Below are positions 44,066-53,107 of a stretch of DNA of 64,000 nt, one piece after another (the first letter of the stretch is position 1; each line of letters begins with the position of its first letter). The DNA comes from Copromyces sp. CBS 386.78 (Eukaryota > Ascomycota > Sordariomycetes > Sordariales > Sordariaceae). Location: the NCBI GenBank assembly GCA_030685235.1, contig MU839140.1, positions 62,001-126,000 on the forward strand, in the 5' to 3' direction. The translations under genes and the position numbers were made by a program. The notes below the pieces were generated by a model, which saw only the letters and a program-made list of their open reading frames with translations, made no database searches and was not told the origin of the DNA.

Positions 44066-45540
44066 ACCGTGGTGAATGGTCACGGCGATGAGGCTGGGCT
44101 TCAGCGAATAGGGGCCGCAAAGGATTCAGTAACTCGAGATAATCAAGGTACAGTAGTTAGTTAGTTTGGGAATGATAAACTGCCTACCGAGGTAAGGATG
44201 GACAACGGGACTACAAAGGATTACTAGGAATCATGGATGGATGGATGGGTGCGAGGGCTGGCAGTGGAGGCTTTACCCAAGTACTGTAATTATACTGAGC
44301 GCTGGGCGTCGGCCGTTGAGTAGTATTGAGTATTGAGTATTGAGTACCTTATTAAGTATTGACTGGATTCCAGACAGGGAAGGAAGCGTTCGCGTGGGGA
44401 CGGACTGGATGAATGGGGATACTGTCTGTGTATGTACCTAGAGAGAGGTAGGAAAGGGTATGAGATGGGGATCGGTAGCTAGGCAAGGTAAGGTAAGGTA
44501 TCTTGTGCTCACGTAGTTCCACTTGGACTCGTGAAACTGTCATAATGGTTGGTCAGTGATTGCTAGAATAGGAGGTGTCCTTGGTGGGATATTGGAGAAT
44601 GGAGAAATAGCAGGTGAGTTCTCATCACAATAGTGACAGGATGCTGGTGAGTTGGGATTCTGGAAGCTGCGATAGATGCCTAAAGACGGACGGATGGATG
44701 GACGGACGGACGGATAGACGGTGAGAGAGTCGTAGACTCCGAGTCGGTCGGAGAAACGCTTCAACACCGGTGCGGGTACAACCGGGAAGGGTTCGGCTTG
44801 GACTGCCCCTTGGAAGTTAAGTTGTCACTGGTGCCTAATCCGGTAGAGGCCACGCTGAGTTGGATGCTTTGATGTTGACTGGACCTGTGGAAAACGGCTG
44901 CCCGGTAGAAAAATGTACAAGGGCATGTGTTCCTCGGAGGCAATTTCTCGGGGCCATGTTACTGACGACAGAAGGTGATGTGGGAAGCGAATGGCGCAGA
45001 TGCTCGATCCGGGGAGACAAGGTGAGATAGCGAGTGCATGAGGGCTCTCTGATTTCTTTTCATGTCCTCGTGCATGACTGTTGCCCTGCCCTGATAATGT
45101 ACCATAGTCCGGTCGGACGCCGGAGCTGTCTGGATCGGTGTTCGCTGGACGGTGACTGTTCTGCCAAGTTGAACCAAGTTGCATAAAGTAGAAACAAGGT
45201 AAAACAGTTCCAGTGCAGCTCTGGTAGCCCCGAGACCTGCATGTGGTGAAGCACGTGGTGGTGAAGAAGGTCTGTAAGGTAATGTTCACTGATAACCCTA
45301 ACCTGCGTATGGTGTAAGTAAGTCAACTTGTCCGAAAAGGGGAGCAAATTGCGTGATGGTATTTTGTAGACACTCGACGACAACGGGTCCCGCATTTGTC
45401 TGTAAAACTAGTGAGCCTCAAGGTTGTCTTCAGAATATTTTCTTTTCGTCAAGAAAGTGCCAGTTAAGTTGTTATGGCCATGTGGTGACTCGGCCAAATC
45501 CTTGGTGCTGCAAGCTACAGTTTTTTGCAGGCATCCTGAA

Positions 45541-46406
45541 AGAGTAAACCTACCCGCACACCATCGAAACCTACCAGCACACCATCCCCTACATAAAAGC
45601 GGGCCTTGCAGCTGGATGATACCTGACATTGTAAACTCCGTTTTTACCCGCTAAATTTCGATATTTCAATGCAGCGAACATTATACTAAGGGCGCGTTCG
45701 GCAAACTAGTAAATGCCCCTGTAAAGGAGTTTCAGTAAATCCTTTTATAGGGCAACGCATTGGCTAGCTCGTAAGCTCGTAGTGCTGAAATATAGTTTTC
45801 AGGCACATTTCCGAGTCTAAAAAGGTCCAAAAACGAATTTGAGTATTTACAGAGAAATACAATTATCTAATTAGTCATACAAGGGTTATAGGGCACAGAA
45901 TTTACTAGACCAGTTTTTATAGCAATTTACTAGCAAATCTTTTACTAATCACTTCGAATAGGGTTTAGTAAATATATTCAATAACGTTTACTAGGTACAT
46001 TTACTAGTTTACCGAACGCGCCCTAACTTAGTCAAATTTTTCGCACTTTCAAACCTATATATTTACACCCTTGTCTCGTATCCTTATATAATACAACCAG
46101 CGCAGTACAACACAACCAATATAATACAATATAACCAGCGTAACACGATACCACTAGGATGCAATAGAGTAGATAGAACGGCTAATTTACAGCAAATTGC
46201 ATTAAATACTATAAGTTAATTACGAAATTTGAATAATCTGGGTCATAGCATACTCTGGGTCATATGGCTAGGTAGGTAATTCAAATGGTAATGACCATTC
46301 AAAACAGTGAATTTTACTGCTAAAACACGATAATTTACATGACAGCTGACATATGTGGGGGATGGTGTGCCGGTAGGTTTCGATGGTGTGCGGGTAGGTT
46401 TACTCT
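45541..46406. mobile_element. Long-TIR DNA element (MULE-like?) carrying a nested MITE
   Basis: Terminal inverted repeats of about 55 bp with two mismatches bound an 866-bp unit: 45541-45595 and, reverse-complemented, 46352-46406. Each repeat begins AGAGTAAACCTACCCGCAC and contains two copies of a 19-bp AACCTACC-x-GCACACCATC motif. The interior is AT-rich and non-coding, so the element is non-autonomous. Removing the 334-bp MITE inside leaves about 530 bp. Flanks ATCCTGAAA (left) and TCCTAGAAA (right) could be an eroded 9-bp duplication, which with long TIRs would suggest a Mutator-like element, but this is weak. It could also be another TIR superfamily. Confidence 0.65.
45690..46023. mobile_element. 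PIF/Harbinger-like MITE, TAA target site, nested
   Basis: A 334-bp AT-rich element with inverted ends: the left starts GGGCGCGTTCGG and matches the reverse complement of the right over 26 bp with one mismatch, continuing AAACTAGTAAATG. It is flanked by direct TAA copies at 45687-45689 and 46024-46026. TAA/TTA duplications with GGG...GTTYGG ends typify PIF/Harbinger and Tourist-type MITEs. No ORF. It lies inside the long-TIR element, so it inserted later. Confidence 0.8.
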
Positions 46407-46912
46407 CCTAGAAACTGCACCTCAACCAATACCGGACATGGCGAGCTGGACCTATCTATGCCGGTGATGGAGGTCCGAACTGGACACCGGGCAAGTTTTT
46501 ATTTTATTGCCTGCACTACACAAGCATTTGCTCAATGGCCACAGTGTCGAACTGGAATTTCCTGGAGGCCTTTATAAGCTCCCTCCTCCCCATTGTTCAA
46601 ACTCAATTCTTCTTCTCTCCCAGGCAGTCATCCAAGACCACAACCATCGAAACCTCGACGATATTTCTTCCATCCAAGACCATAACTATCGAAACCTCGA
46701 CAATATCTCTTCCTTCTATATCAACTATCATCCATCCATTACAACCTCTACCTGGTTCAACCTGTGCCCACCAAACTTTCATCCAGTCAGAAAGCTTTCA
46801 TCAACATCATCGTCTGATATCCTTTCTCTTCTCTTTCCATCTTCCATCCCATCTTCTGACAACAGCTCACTAACCCTGCTCACCAACAGATTCCACATTC
46901 ACCTCCAGCAAA
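46407..46912. other. Promoter and leader of the Kex2-site repeat protein
   Basis: About 500 bp between the nested element and the next gene. The last 250 bp are CA/CT-rich leader with repeats of ATCCAAGACCA-AACYATCGAAACCTCGAC at 46629-46705. The start codon context CAAAATG is favourable. Confidence 0.5.
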
Positions 46913-49900
46913 ATGCTTCCACCTTTCGGACCCAAGTGGGTCGCCCTGTTGGTGGTGACCCTTCTCTGCCTTGTCTTCAACCTCGTCGACGCCCTCCCCC
47001 AACCCCTCCCCCAACCTCAACCCCAACAAATCAACCCAAACAACCCAAATAACCAGCCCCCCCCACCGAAGCCCACCAAAAAGGAGCCCAAGCCGAAGCA
47101 TCCCTGGAAGCCCGGCGACCCGATTCCCAAGCCCAAAAAGACTCCCTGGACCACCATCCCCTGCCCATGCATTACCTACCCGGATTCCCTCTTCACCACC
47201 CGGACCTCGTGGGGCGAGCCGATGATCACCATTAATGAGTGGACGATATACACGATGGACGTGGTGGATTCGACCAAAATGGTGGACGTGGTCATCGACA
47301 TGCCTTCGGGCGTGTCCGAGATGGTCATCTACGCGCCCACCAACGTACCGGATGTTGTCATCTACGAGCGCCCCGAGGACGCCGCCTGGATCTCTGCTGA
47401 CTTGGCTACCGTCGTGCCTGAGTATATCTTCTCTGTCGCCAAGCGGGAGGCCGAGGCCCAGCCCGCGTCGACTCCGACTGTTACTGCTGTTGCTAAAGCC
47501 ACTGGTACCGCTACCGCTACTGATCTGTATGTGGATCACGAGACCTTTGTTCGTGGCACCCGCCGTCGCAGCGTGACCGCACACGGCACCTTCGCGTTGG
47601 GTGAGACGGCGGTGGCCACTGATGCCCCTGGCTTTGTCGGTGTTGCTTCGGCGGCTTCTGGTCATGATGTTGCTTCTGCTGGTAATGGTGTTGATGCTGA
47701 AGTCGTTGAACATGAAGACATTGCCGCCGTCTTGGGCGTGGTAGCTTCACCTTCCTCCTCTACCAGCAGCAAAGTGTCTTCCTTGTCCACCGGCCCGGCT
47801 TTCACAGTTACCGTGGTCGTCACTGAGGTTGTGTCCACATCTTCTACTGGCGAGGTTCATGTTTCTTCCTCTGGAGCTACCCACCCGGCCTTTACCCACC
47901 CGGTCCTTACCTCACCCAAGGCCGTCCCCGAGGTTATCTCCACTTCCAGCCATGGTTCTTCCTCCTTTACCTACCTTAACCCGGCTTTCAGTTTCGCCGC
48001 TCCCGAGGTCGTCACTGAGGTTGTTGTCTCCTCTTCTGCTGGCGAGGTTTCTTCTTCTACCGGCCCGTCCTATACCGCTACCACTACCGTGACAGTCGCC
48101 GAGTTTGAGATTATCGAGGTCGACGAGGTCTCCTCTTTGGCCTCTACCTCCACCTCCACCCATAAGCCTCGCAAGAACCTCAGCACCACCATCGCCAGCG
48201 TGGGAAGCACGACGGTCACTTCAGTCGAGGACTTTACCACTACCGTGACAGTCACCGGGTTTGAGGTTATCGAGGTCGAGGTCTCCCCTTCGGCCTCTAC
48301 TCCCATCTTCACCTCCACCGGTAAGCCTCGCAAGACCCCCAGCACCACCACCCATAAGCCTCGCAAGATCCCCAGCACCACCATCGCCAGCGTGGGAAGC
48401 ACGACGGTCACTTCAGTCGAGGCCTTCACTACCGTGACAGTCACCGGGGTCGAGGTTATCGAGACCGTCGAGGTCCCCTCTTCAGCCTCCACCCCTACCT
48501 CCACCGGTAAGCCTCGCAAGAGTAAGACCCTCAGCACCCGTGCCATCATCCCCAGCGTGAGAAGAAGCACTCCAGTCACTACAGTCGAGGTACTCGTCGC
48601 CGCCAACACGCGTTTCTCCACGCTTCCCGGCCACACCACCACCACCACCATCACGGTGCCAGCAGCCCTTCCCAGCGCGTTCGTCACCACCACCACCATC
48701 ACCGTGCCAGCAGCCCTTCCCAGCGCGTTCGTCACGTCCAAGAGACGCGGCCCGAAGCCAGGCAATCCCCTCTCGACTTTGAAATCCATCCCCTCCTTGA
48801 TAACGCCCGCCGTTGTCGTGACGGTCGTGCCGCCGGTGCCCACCAGGTCGACGCTTGACGACGCCAAGGAGGGATGTATCGAGTGCCAGGATATCTTTGA
48901 GGATAAGGGGTTGGTTCCGCCTGAGACATGGGAGTGGCCTGATCCTGTCTTGGCTTCTGAGACGTGGGAGTGGCCTGATCCTCCTGCCTTAGAGGTGGCT
49001 TCCGTGGAGAAGAAGAGGAGTCTAGAGGAGGGTGGTGAGTATGGGGGTCGTGGTCGGCCCAAGGGTGGGAAGTTGATTCCTGTGGCTGAGGAGGAGGCTA
49101 ATGATATTGATCCCGCGGGGCTCGTTGTTGATGTTGATTTTGGTGATGTTGTGGCTGAGGAGGAGGCTAATGATATCGATCCGGCGGGGCTGACTGTTGA
49201 TGTTGATTTTGGTGATGTTGTGGCTGAGAAGGAGGCTAATGATATTGATCCTGCGGGGCTCATTGTTGATGGTGAGGATGAGGATGTCGACGGAGAGGGA
49301 GAGGTCAAGGATAAGGTTACTACTCGTCGTCGTCAACTTGTGCCTCCCGAGGTCAACGACAAGGAGTTTGCCGGTCCTGGGTTGTTTGTCCCTTCTGACA
49401 TTACCCTCGCTGATGGAAAGGATGATGATGCCACTGGGAAGACCACTGGGAAGACCACCCTTCAACTCGTTGTTCCCCCGGAGGTTAACGAGACGGAGCT
49501 GAACGTCCCCGGTCTTTTCATTCCTTCCAGCATCAGCCTCACCAACAACCACGCCAACGGCGTCACTGCCTCTGTTGAGGATTTGGAGTCGGATGCTCCC
49601 GTCAAGACAAAGACCACCCGCCAACTCGTCCCTCCCGAGGTCCACGTTACCGACCCAGACATCTTGGCCGGCCCGAGCCCTTTTCTCCCTTCCAACATCA
49701 CTACCCAAAACCACACAGTCGTCCATAGCACCACAACCAACACGTCAACCGCCGACGACCCCGACATTTCCATCCCCGCCGACTTTGTGCCGTACAACGA
49801 CACCATCCACACCAACACCACCAACTCGGGCCCTGCTTCCCTCCCCCTCAAGGTCCATGTCGCCCTCGAGGCAGCCGCCGCCGGCCTTCATGTTACAAAC

Positions 49901-50578
49901 CCGGCAGGAACTGACCCTCTCCCTCTCCCTGCACCCGGCTCGGGCTCGGGCTCGGGCGCGGGCTCGGGCGAGCCCCCGCTCGACAAGAGTGAATGGCACG
50001 GCTCGACGCTGCCCAAGGACTTTGTCTTTGGCGAGACCTTGCTGCCGCTCGACAAGGCGGCCTTCACGGGTGTTTTCAACAGGAAGTTTGGCGTGACGGA
50101 TCCGGCTAAGTCGCCGCTTAACCAGGCTGAGCCTGCTGATTCGCCACTTGCCTCGAAGGCTCAGGTCGCGGGGCTCATCTCCCGTGATACCCTCTCCTCC
50201 CTCTCCCCCCTCTCCTCCCTCTCCAGCGATGAAACAGACTCGACACAATCCCCAGCATCCCCCCTCATCAACATCAACCTGTCCGCGCAGTCTGCCCAGC
50301 TCTCATCCACCTGCAACTGCGCGCACAACAAGGACGCGCACCACTGGCGCGATACCATGTCGCCCATGGACCGGGCCACCGAGATCTGCATGTCTGGCGG
50401 GGGGTGCAAGATCACGCATGGGTACGAGGAGATGTGCGTCATGGTGGGGGGCGGGCCGAATCCGTGCGCTTGTCTGGCGGGCGCGGTTGGGGAGTGGCAG
50501 AGCCATCATAGGGGGGTTTGGTGGCTTTGGAGTGCGGTGCATTGTGGGGGGAGTGCGGTGGTGATTACTGATCGTTAG
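46913..50578 (+). CDS. Secreted repeat protein with Kex2-like sites (1,221 aa)
   Basis: Single exon from ATG 46913. Residues 1-28 are a signal peptide (WVALLVVTLLCLVFNLVDA), followed by a Pro/Gln/Asn-rich stretch and a small folded-looking region with a CPC pair. KREAEA at residues 177-182 equals the Kex2/Ste13-type processing signal of yeast alpha-factor precursors. Further dibasic sites occur (RGTRRRS, SKRRG, EKKRS, TTRRRQ). A Thr/Ser/Val-rich region follows (about 190-640) with KPRK-x-STTIASVGSTTVTSVE repeats and a duplicated TITVPAALPSAFV block. Three 23-residue tandem repeats start at V724, V747 and V770 (VAEEEANDIDPAGL). Three QLVPPEV...P-FxPS-I modules come next (about 805-935). The C-terminus (from about 1,128) is a 9-10-Cys module beginning CNCAHNKDAHHW. 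It is probably a wall protein or a precursor cleaved in the Golgi. Confidence 0.8.
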   Translation: MLPPFGPKWVALLVVTLLCLVFNLVDALPQPLPQPQPQQINPNNPNNQPPPPKPTKKEPKPKHPWKPGDPIPKPKKTPWTTIPCPCITYPDSLFTTRTSWGEPMITINEWTIYTMDVVDSTKMVDVVIDMPSGVSEMVIYAPTNVPDVVIYERPEDAAWISADLATVVPEYIFSVAKREAEAQPASTPTVTAVAKATGTATATDLYVDHETFVRGTRRRSVTAHGTFALGETAVATDAPGFVGVASAASGHDVASAGNGVDAEVVEHEDIAAVLGVVASPSSSTSSKVSSLSTGPAFTVTVVVTEVVSTSSTGEVHVSSSGATHPAFTHPVLTSPKAVPEVISTSSHGSSSFTYLNPAFSFAAPEVVTEVVVSSSAGEVSSSTGPSYTATTTVTVAEFEIIEVDEVSSLASTSTSTHKPRKNLSTTIASVGSTTVTSVEDFTTTVTVTGFEVIEVEVSPSASTPIFTSTGKPRKTPSTTTHKPRKIPSTTIASVGSTTVTSVEAFTTVTVTGVEVIETVEVPSSASTPTSTGKPRKSKTLSTRAIIPSVRRSTPVTTVEVLVAANTRFSTLPGHTTTTTITVPAALPSAFVTTTTITVPAALPSAFVTSKRRGPKPGNPLSTLKSIPSLITPAVVVTVVPPVPTRSTLDDAKEGCIECQDIFEDKGLVPPETWEWPDPVLASETWEWPDPPALEVASVEKKRSLEEGGEYGGRGRPKGGKLIPVAEEEANDIDPAGLVVDVDFGDVVAEEEANDIDPAGLTVDVDFGDVVAEKEANDIDPAGLIVDGEDEDVDGEGEVKDKVTTRRRQLVPPEVNDKEFAGPGLFVPSDITLADGKDDDATGKTTGKTTLQLVVPPEVNETELNVPGLFIPSSISLTNNHANGVTASVEDLESDAPVKTKTTRQLVPPEVHVTDPDILAGPSPFLPSNITTQNHTVVHSTTTNTSTADDPDISIPADFVPYNDTIHTNTTNSGPASLPLKVHVALEAAAAGLHVTNPAGTDPLPLPAPGSGSGSGAGSGEPPLDKSEWHGSTLPKDFVFGETLLPLDKAAFTGVFNRKFGVTDPAKSPLNQAEPADSPLASKAQVAGLISRDTLSSLSPLSSLSSDETDSTQSPASPLININLSAQSAQLSSTCNCAHNKDAHHWRDTMSPMDRATEICMSGGGCKITHGYEEMCVMVGGGPNPCACLAGAVGEWQSHHRGVWWLWSAVHCGGSAVVITDR
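48631..48735 (+). repeat. 45-bp duplication in the Kex2-site protein gene
   Basis: Two virtually identical 45-bp copies encode TTITVPAALPSAFVT twice in a row, just before the SKRRG dibasic site. Confidence 0.8.
49082..49288 (+). repeat. 69-bp tandem repeat, three copies
   Basis: Copies start at 49082, 49151 and 49220 and encode VAEEEANDIDPAGL followed by an acidic VDVDFGDV linker. Copies one and two are almost identical; the third has K for E and a diverged acidic end. Confidence 0.85.
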
Positions 50579-51485
50579 GTAAATTGGTGATCGATGTGAT
50601 GCATCGGATGGGGGAATGTGGGGAGTGGAAAGGGGTGATGGGGGAAAGTTAGGGGAAAGAATGGTTAGGGGGACGGTTGGATGTTGGATGTGGGACTGGA
50701 GGTGATTATTGCAGTTAATGGTGGTGGTGGTGAGGAAGAAGGTGAAGGATGAGAGAGAGTATATTTGTGGCGATGATTTCCATACCAGATTGATTGATTT
50801 ATTGATTGCTGGGCGAGGACCTTGCGAACGAGGAAGTAGTAGGTCGAGGAAAAAAAGTTATTTCTTTTTGTCTCGCCTGCCATGGTTTTCTCCTCGGATT
50901 ATTTCAAGAACTGCCCGGATCCCCTCGGATATTGACGAGTCACCGTCATCGACGAAGGGATTTCTCTTGTCATCTGTTTCCTGTCATCATCTGTTCCAAG
51001 TTATTTCAAGATTGAATTCATCAGTTGTACTCGGGGACAACAGCACCTACCTGTACAACTTACCTCTAAGCTAGGTAGGTAGAGAAAAAGAATAAATGAC
51101 AAAACAAAGTCATCGTGACTTATAATAAGGGTTGTTTTTACTCTAGTTCAATGTCAATGTCAATGACACGTATCCTACCGAATTGACCGAATGTTCAAGC
51201 CGCCGCTGTGGAAAAGACAGAGGACTCAATACTCATCTTGGGTGTGGTTCTGTGGTGTCTTGTCTTGTCAACCAGACCAGCCAGGCGTGTAAGAACATTT
51301 GTTGTTCGTCGGTGATCAGTCGGTAGTCGGTAGTCGGTAGTCGGTACAAACAGGAAGGCTTCAGGAGGAACCAACAAGGGGGAGGTCGGGACTGGATGAT
51401 GGACGGCTGATGGGTGTTTTGTAACAAGAAGAAGAAGAAGAAGAAGAAGTACCGTAATAACTCGTCAAACTGGCCGAAAGCTAAG
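50579..51485. other. 3' spacer of the repeat-protein gene
   Basis: About 900 bp without gene. It contains GGTAGTCGGTAGTCGGTA repeats at about 51320-51345 and a GAA microsatellite at 51428-51448. Short ORFs on both strands lack motifs. Confidence 0.4.
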
Positions 51486-51487
51486 TA

Positions 51488-51640
51488 ATCCTGTTTTTCT
51501 GGCAGATGTAAGGCAGGAATCAGCCCAGTCAGCCAACATACACCAGCAAATGTACCTGCCCAGTTTCACATACATTTACATGTACAGGAAGCGGGCTGAG
51601 TCTGCCAGCTCCCTGTACATATCTGCCAGAAAAACAGGGT
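51488..51640. mobile_element. Small TA-flanked palindromic MITE (Tc1/mariner-like)
   Basis: A 153-bp element with inverted ends: the left reads ATCCTGTTTTTCTGGCAGAT and the right, reverse-complemented, ACCCTGTTTTTCTGGCAGAT, one mismatch in 20. Both sides are flanked by TA (51486-51487 and 51641-51642), the target of Tc1/mariner elements. Further inward imperfect inverted matches (CAGCCCAGTCAGCC against GGCAGACTCAGCCC) make the whole unit foldable. No coding capacity. Confidence 0.65.
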
Positions 51641-52070
51641 TAGCTAGGTTTTCGCCAGTTTAGGGGTAAGCGTGCCCGGGCCACCCGACTGCCACCCGAC
51701 CGGCACCCGACCGAGAGGAACCGAAGTCGAAGTTGGAGGAGCGTAACGGAAATTGTTACCTACCTCTAGTGAACAAGGGCGATACTAACAGCAACCAGTC
51801 CAGTTCGTATCGAAAAGAAATTGATAAGGGTTGTTAGTGAAAGCTGAATGTTAAGTCTAAAAGACGGGAGAATGAGAATTATCTGTGCGTAGGGGCAGGG
51901 ACAGGCAGCACTAACACCATTGCAACATTCTTAACTAGGTAGTACGAGGGCCGGCGCCATGTTGTTAGTGCACCCGACATCACCCCTTAAAAGTTTGTTA
52001 TGTAGCACGGGTCTAGTGACAGGGTCCAGTCAGCAAAACATCACCTAAAAACAACGGGATAACCACATTC

Positions 52071-52120
52071 AAAACAAAAACTGGAGAGAGCAGATAAAAC
52101 AAAAACTGGAGAGAGCATAC
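52071..52120. repeat. 25-bp direct tandem duplication
   Basis: Two adjacent copies of a 25-bp unit starting AAAACAAAAACTGGAGAGAG, differing only in the last 3 bases. Non-coding. Confidence 0.85.
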
Positions 52121-52671
52121 CTATAAAGCGGGTAAAACGCAACGGGTTAATACCAACTGAACTTTTTGCATGAAGGATTGGTGGAATGTTGCAGTGGTTG
52201 AGTTGCGAAGAGTACGTTGTGAAGTCCCACGCTGACAAACTTTTCTGGTCTGTGCACTGGTACCTTTTTTTGCAAAATCCCCTCTTTTGCAACAAATTTA
52301 GCCTGCCAGGGATCATGTACTGTAGTCAGTTAGTTGCCCAGCGGCTATCTCTCCTCGCCTGTCCGTCGTCGAAATACGACAAGCACATCAACAACCACCC
52401 GACAAGCACACCCACACCCACACCCAAAGAAGCAATCGAACCACCACTTTTCTACACCTCTTCCATATATTTCCGACCTCCTCAAGGTCGCCAGGTCTAC
52501 TACCTAAACTACTACTACTGGCAGTACTAATGTTACTACGGTAATGACAGACAATCTTTCCCAGCATAATACAACAAGTGTAACGACCGACACTCTTCCT
52601 CTTCTTGGTCCCCAATACCTCATCACCATCATCAACATCATCAACAGAACCACCATCACCATCATCACCAT

Positions 52672-52675
52672 CAAC

Positions 52676-52724
<49 letters not shown>

Positions 52725-52726
52725 GC
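52672..52726. repeat. AGAACC hexanucleotide array
   Basis: About nine perfect copies of a 6-bp unit followed by degenerate CAACCA/CAAAACC relatives up to about 52780. In translation it gives QNQNQN-, TRTRTR- or GSGSGS-like strings depending on frame, which explains the long ORFs here. Confidence 0.85.
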
Positions 52727-53107
52727 ACAACCACAACCACAACCAGAACCAAAACCAAAACCACACCCACAACCACAACCAAAAGACCCCTCGACAAAAG
52801 GAAGGCTTTCACAAACCTTTGTTGTTGTTGTGGTAGACACGAACGCCAACTGCAGTCCTGTCTGACCACTACCACTGCCACTCGCGCATGAGCGACTCAC
52901 CTTGTTCTCACCGCCACTACAGCCACCAATGGCAGCATGGTCGTGATCATGATGATGATGGCCCACCACCGTAAAAGCAGTAGTGACCACGACTTTTACC
53001 ACGGCGCCAACATCCTCAATATCCTCAACAACGACTTCCACAAAGCCAACATCCTCCTCAACAACGACGACAACGACTTCCGCCCGGGGCTTCCCGCCCC
53101 TTCTTAG

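Larger units (their letters stand above)
43019..45540. other. Simple-repeat-rich intergenic region
   Basis: About 2.5 kb without a recognisable gene. It contains GAAGC repeats (about 43252-43271), an 8-bp GGTGGTTA array (43776-43815), a long GTTGATG/GGTGATG array (43869-44065), a TATTGAG repeat (44319-44345) and GACGGATG repeats (about 44685-44720). Short ORFs on both strands are repeat translations. A minus-strand 154-codon ORF (44825-45289) begins with ATG but has no convincing motif. Confidence 0.5.
51643..53107. other. Spacer with short tandem repeats
   Basis: About 1.5 kb between the small MITE and the 3' end of the P-ATPase gene. It contains a duplicated 25-bp unit (52071-52120) and a hexanucleotide array (52672-52726). 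A minus-strand ORF of 217 codons (52388-53041) is mostly the translation of the array (GSGSGS and GCGCGC runs) and is not accepted as a gene. Confidence 0.45.

Noticed and set aside
44825..45289. 154-codon minus-strand ORF starting with a hydrophobic stretch
   Set aside because: It could be mistaken for a small secreted protein, but its first residues are not a clear signal peptide and it sits among simple repeats without further support.
48070..49308. 412-codon ORF antisense to the Kex2-site protein
   Set aside because: It translates the complement of Thr/Ser repeats; the sense frame has signal peptide, repeats and cysteines in order.
52388..53041. 217-codon minus-strand ORF with GSGSGS and GCGCGC runs
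   Set aside because: It is created largely by the AGAACC hexanucleotide array, with no independent evidence of coding.
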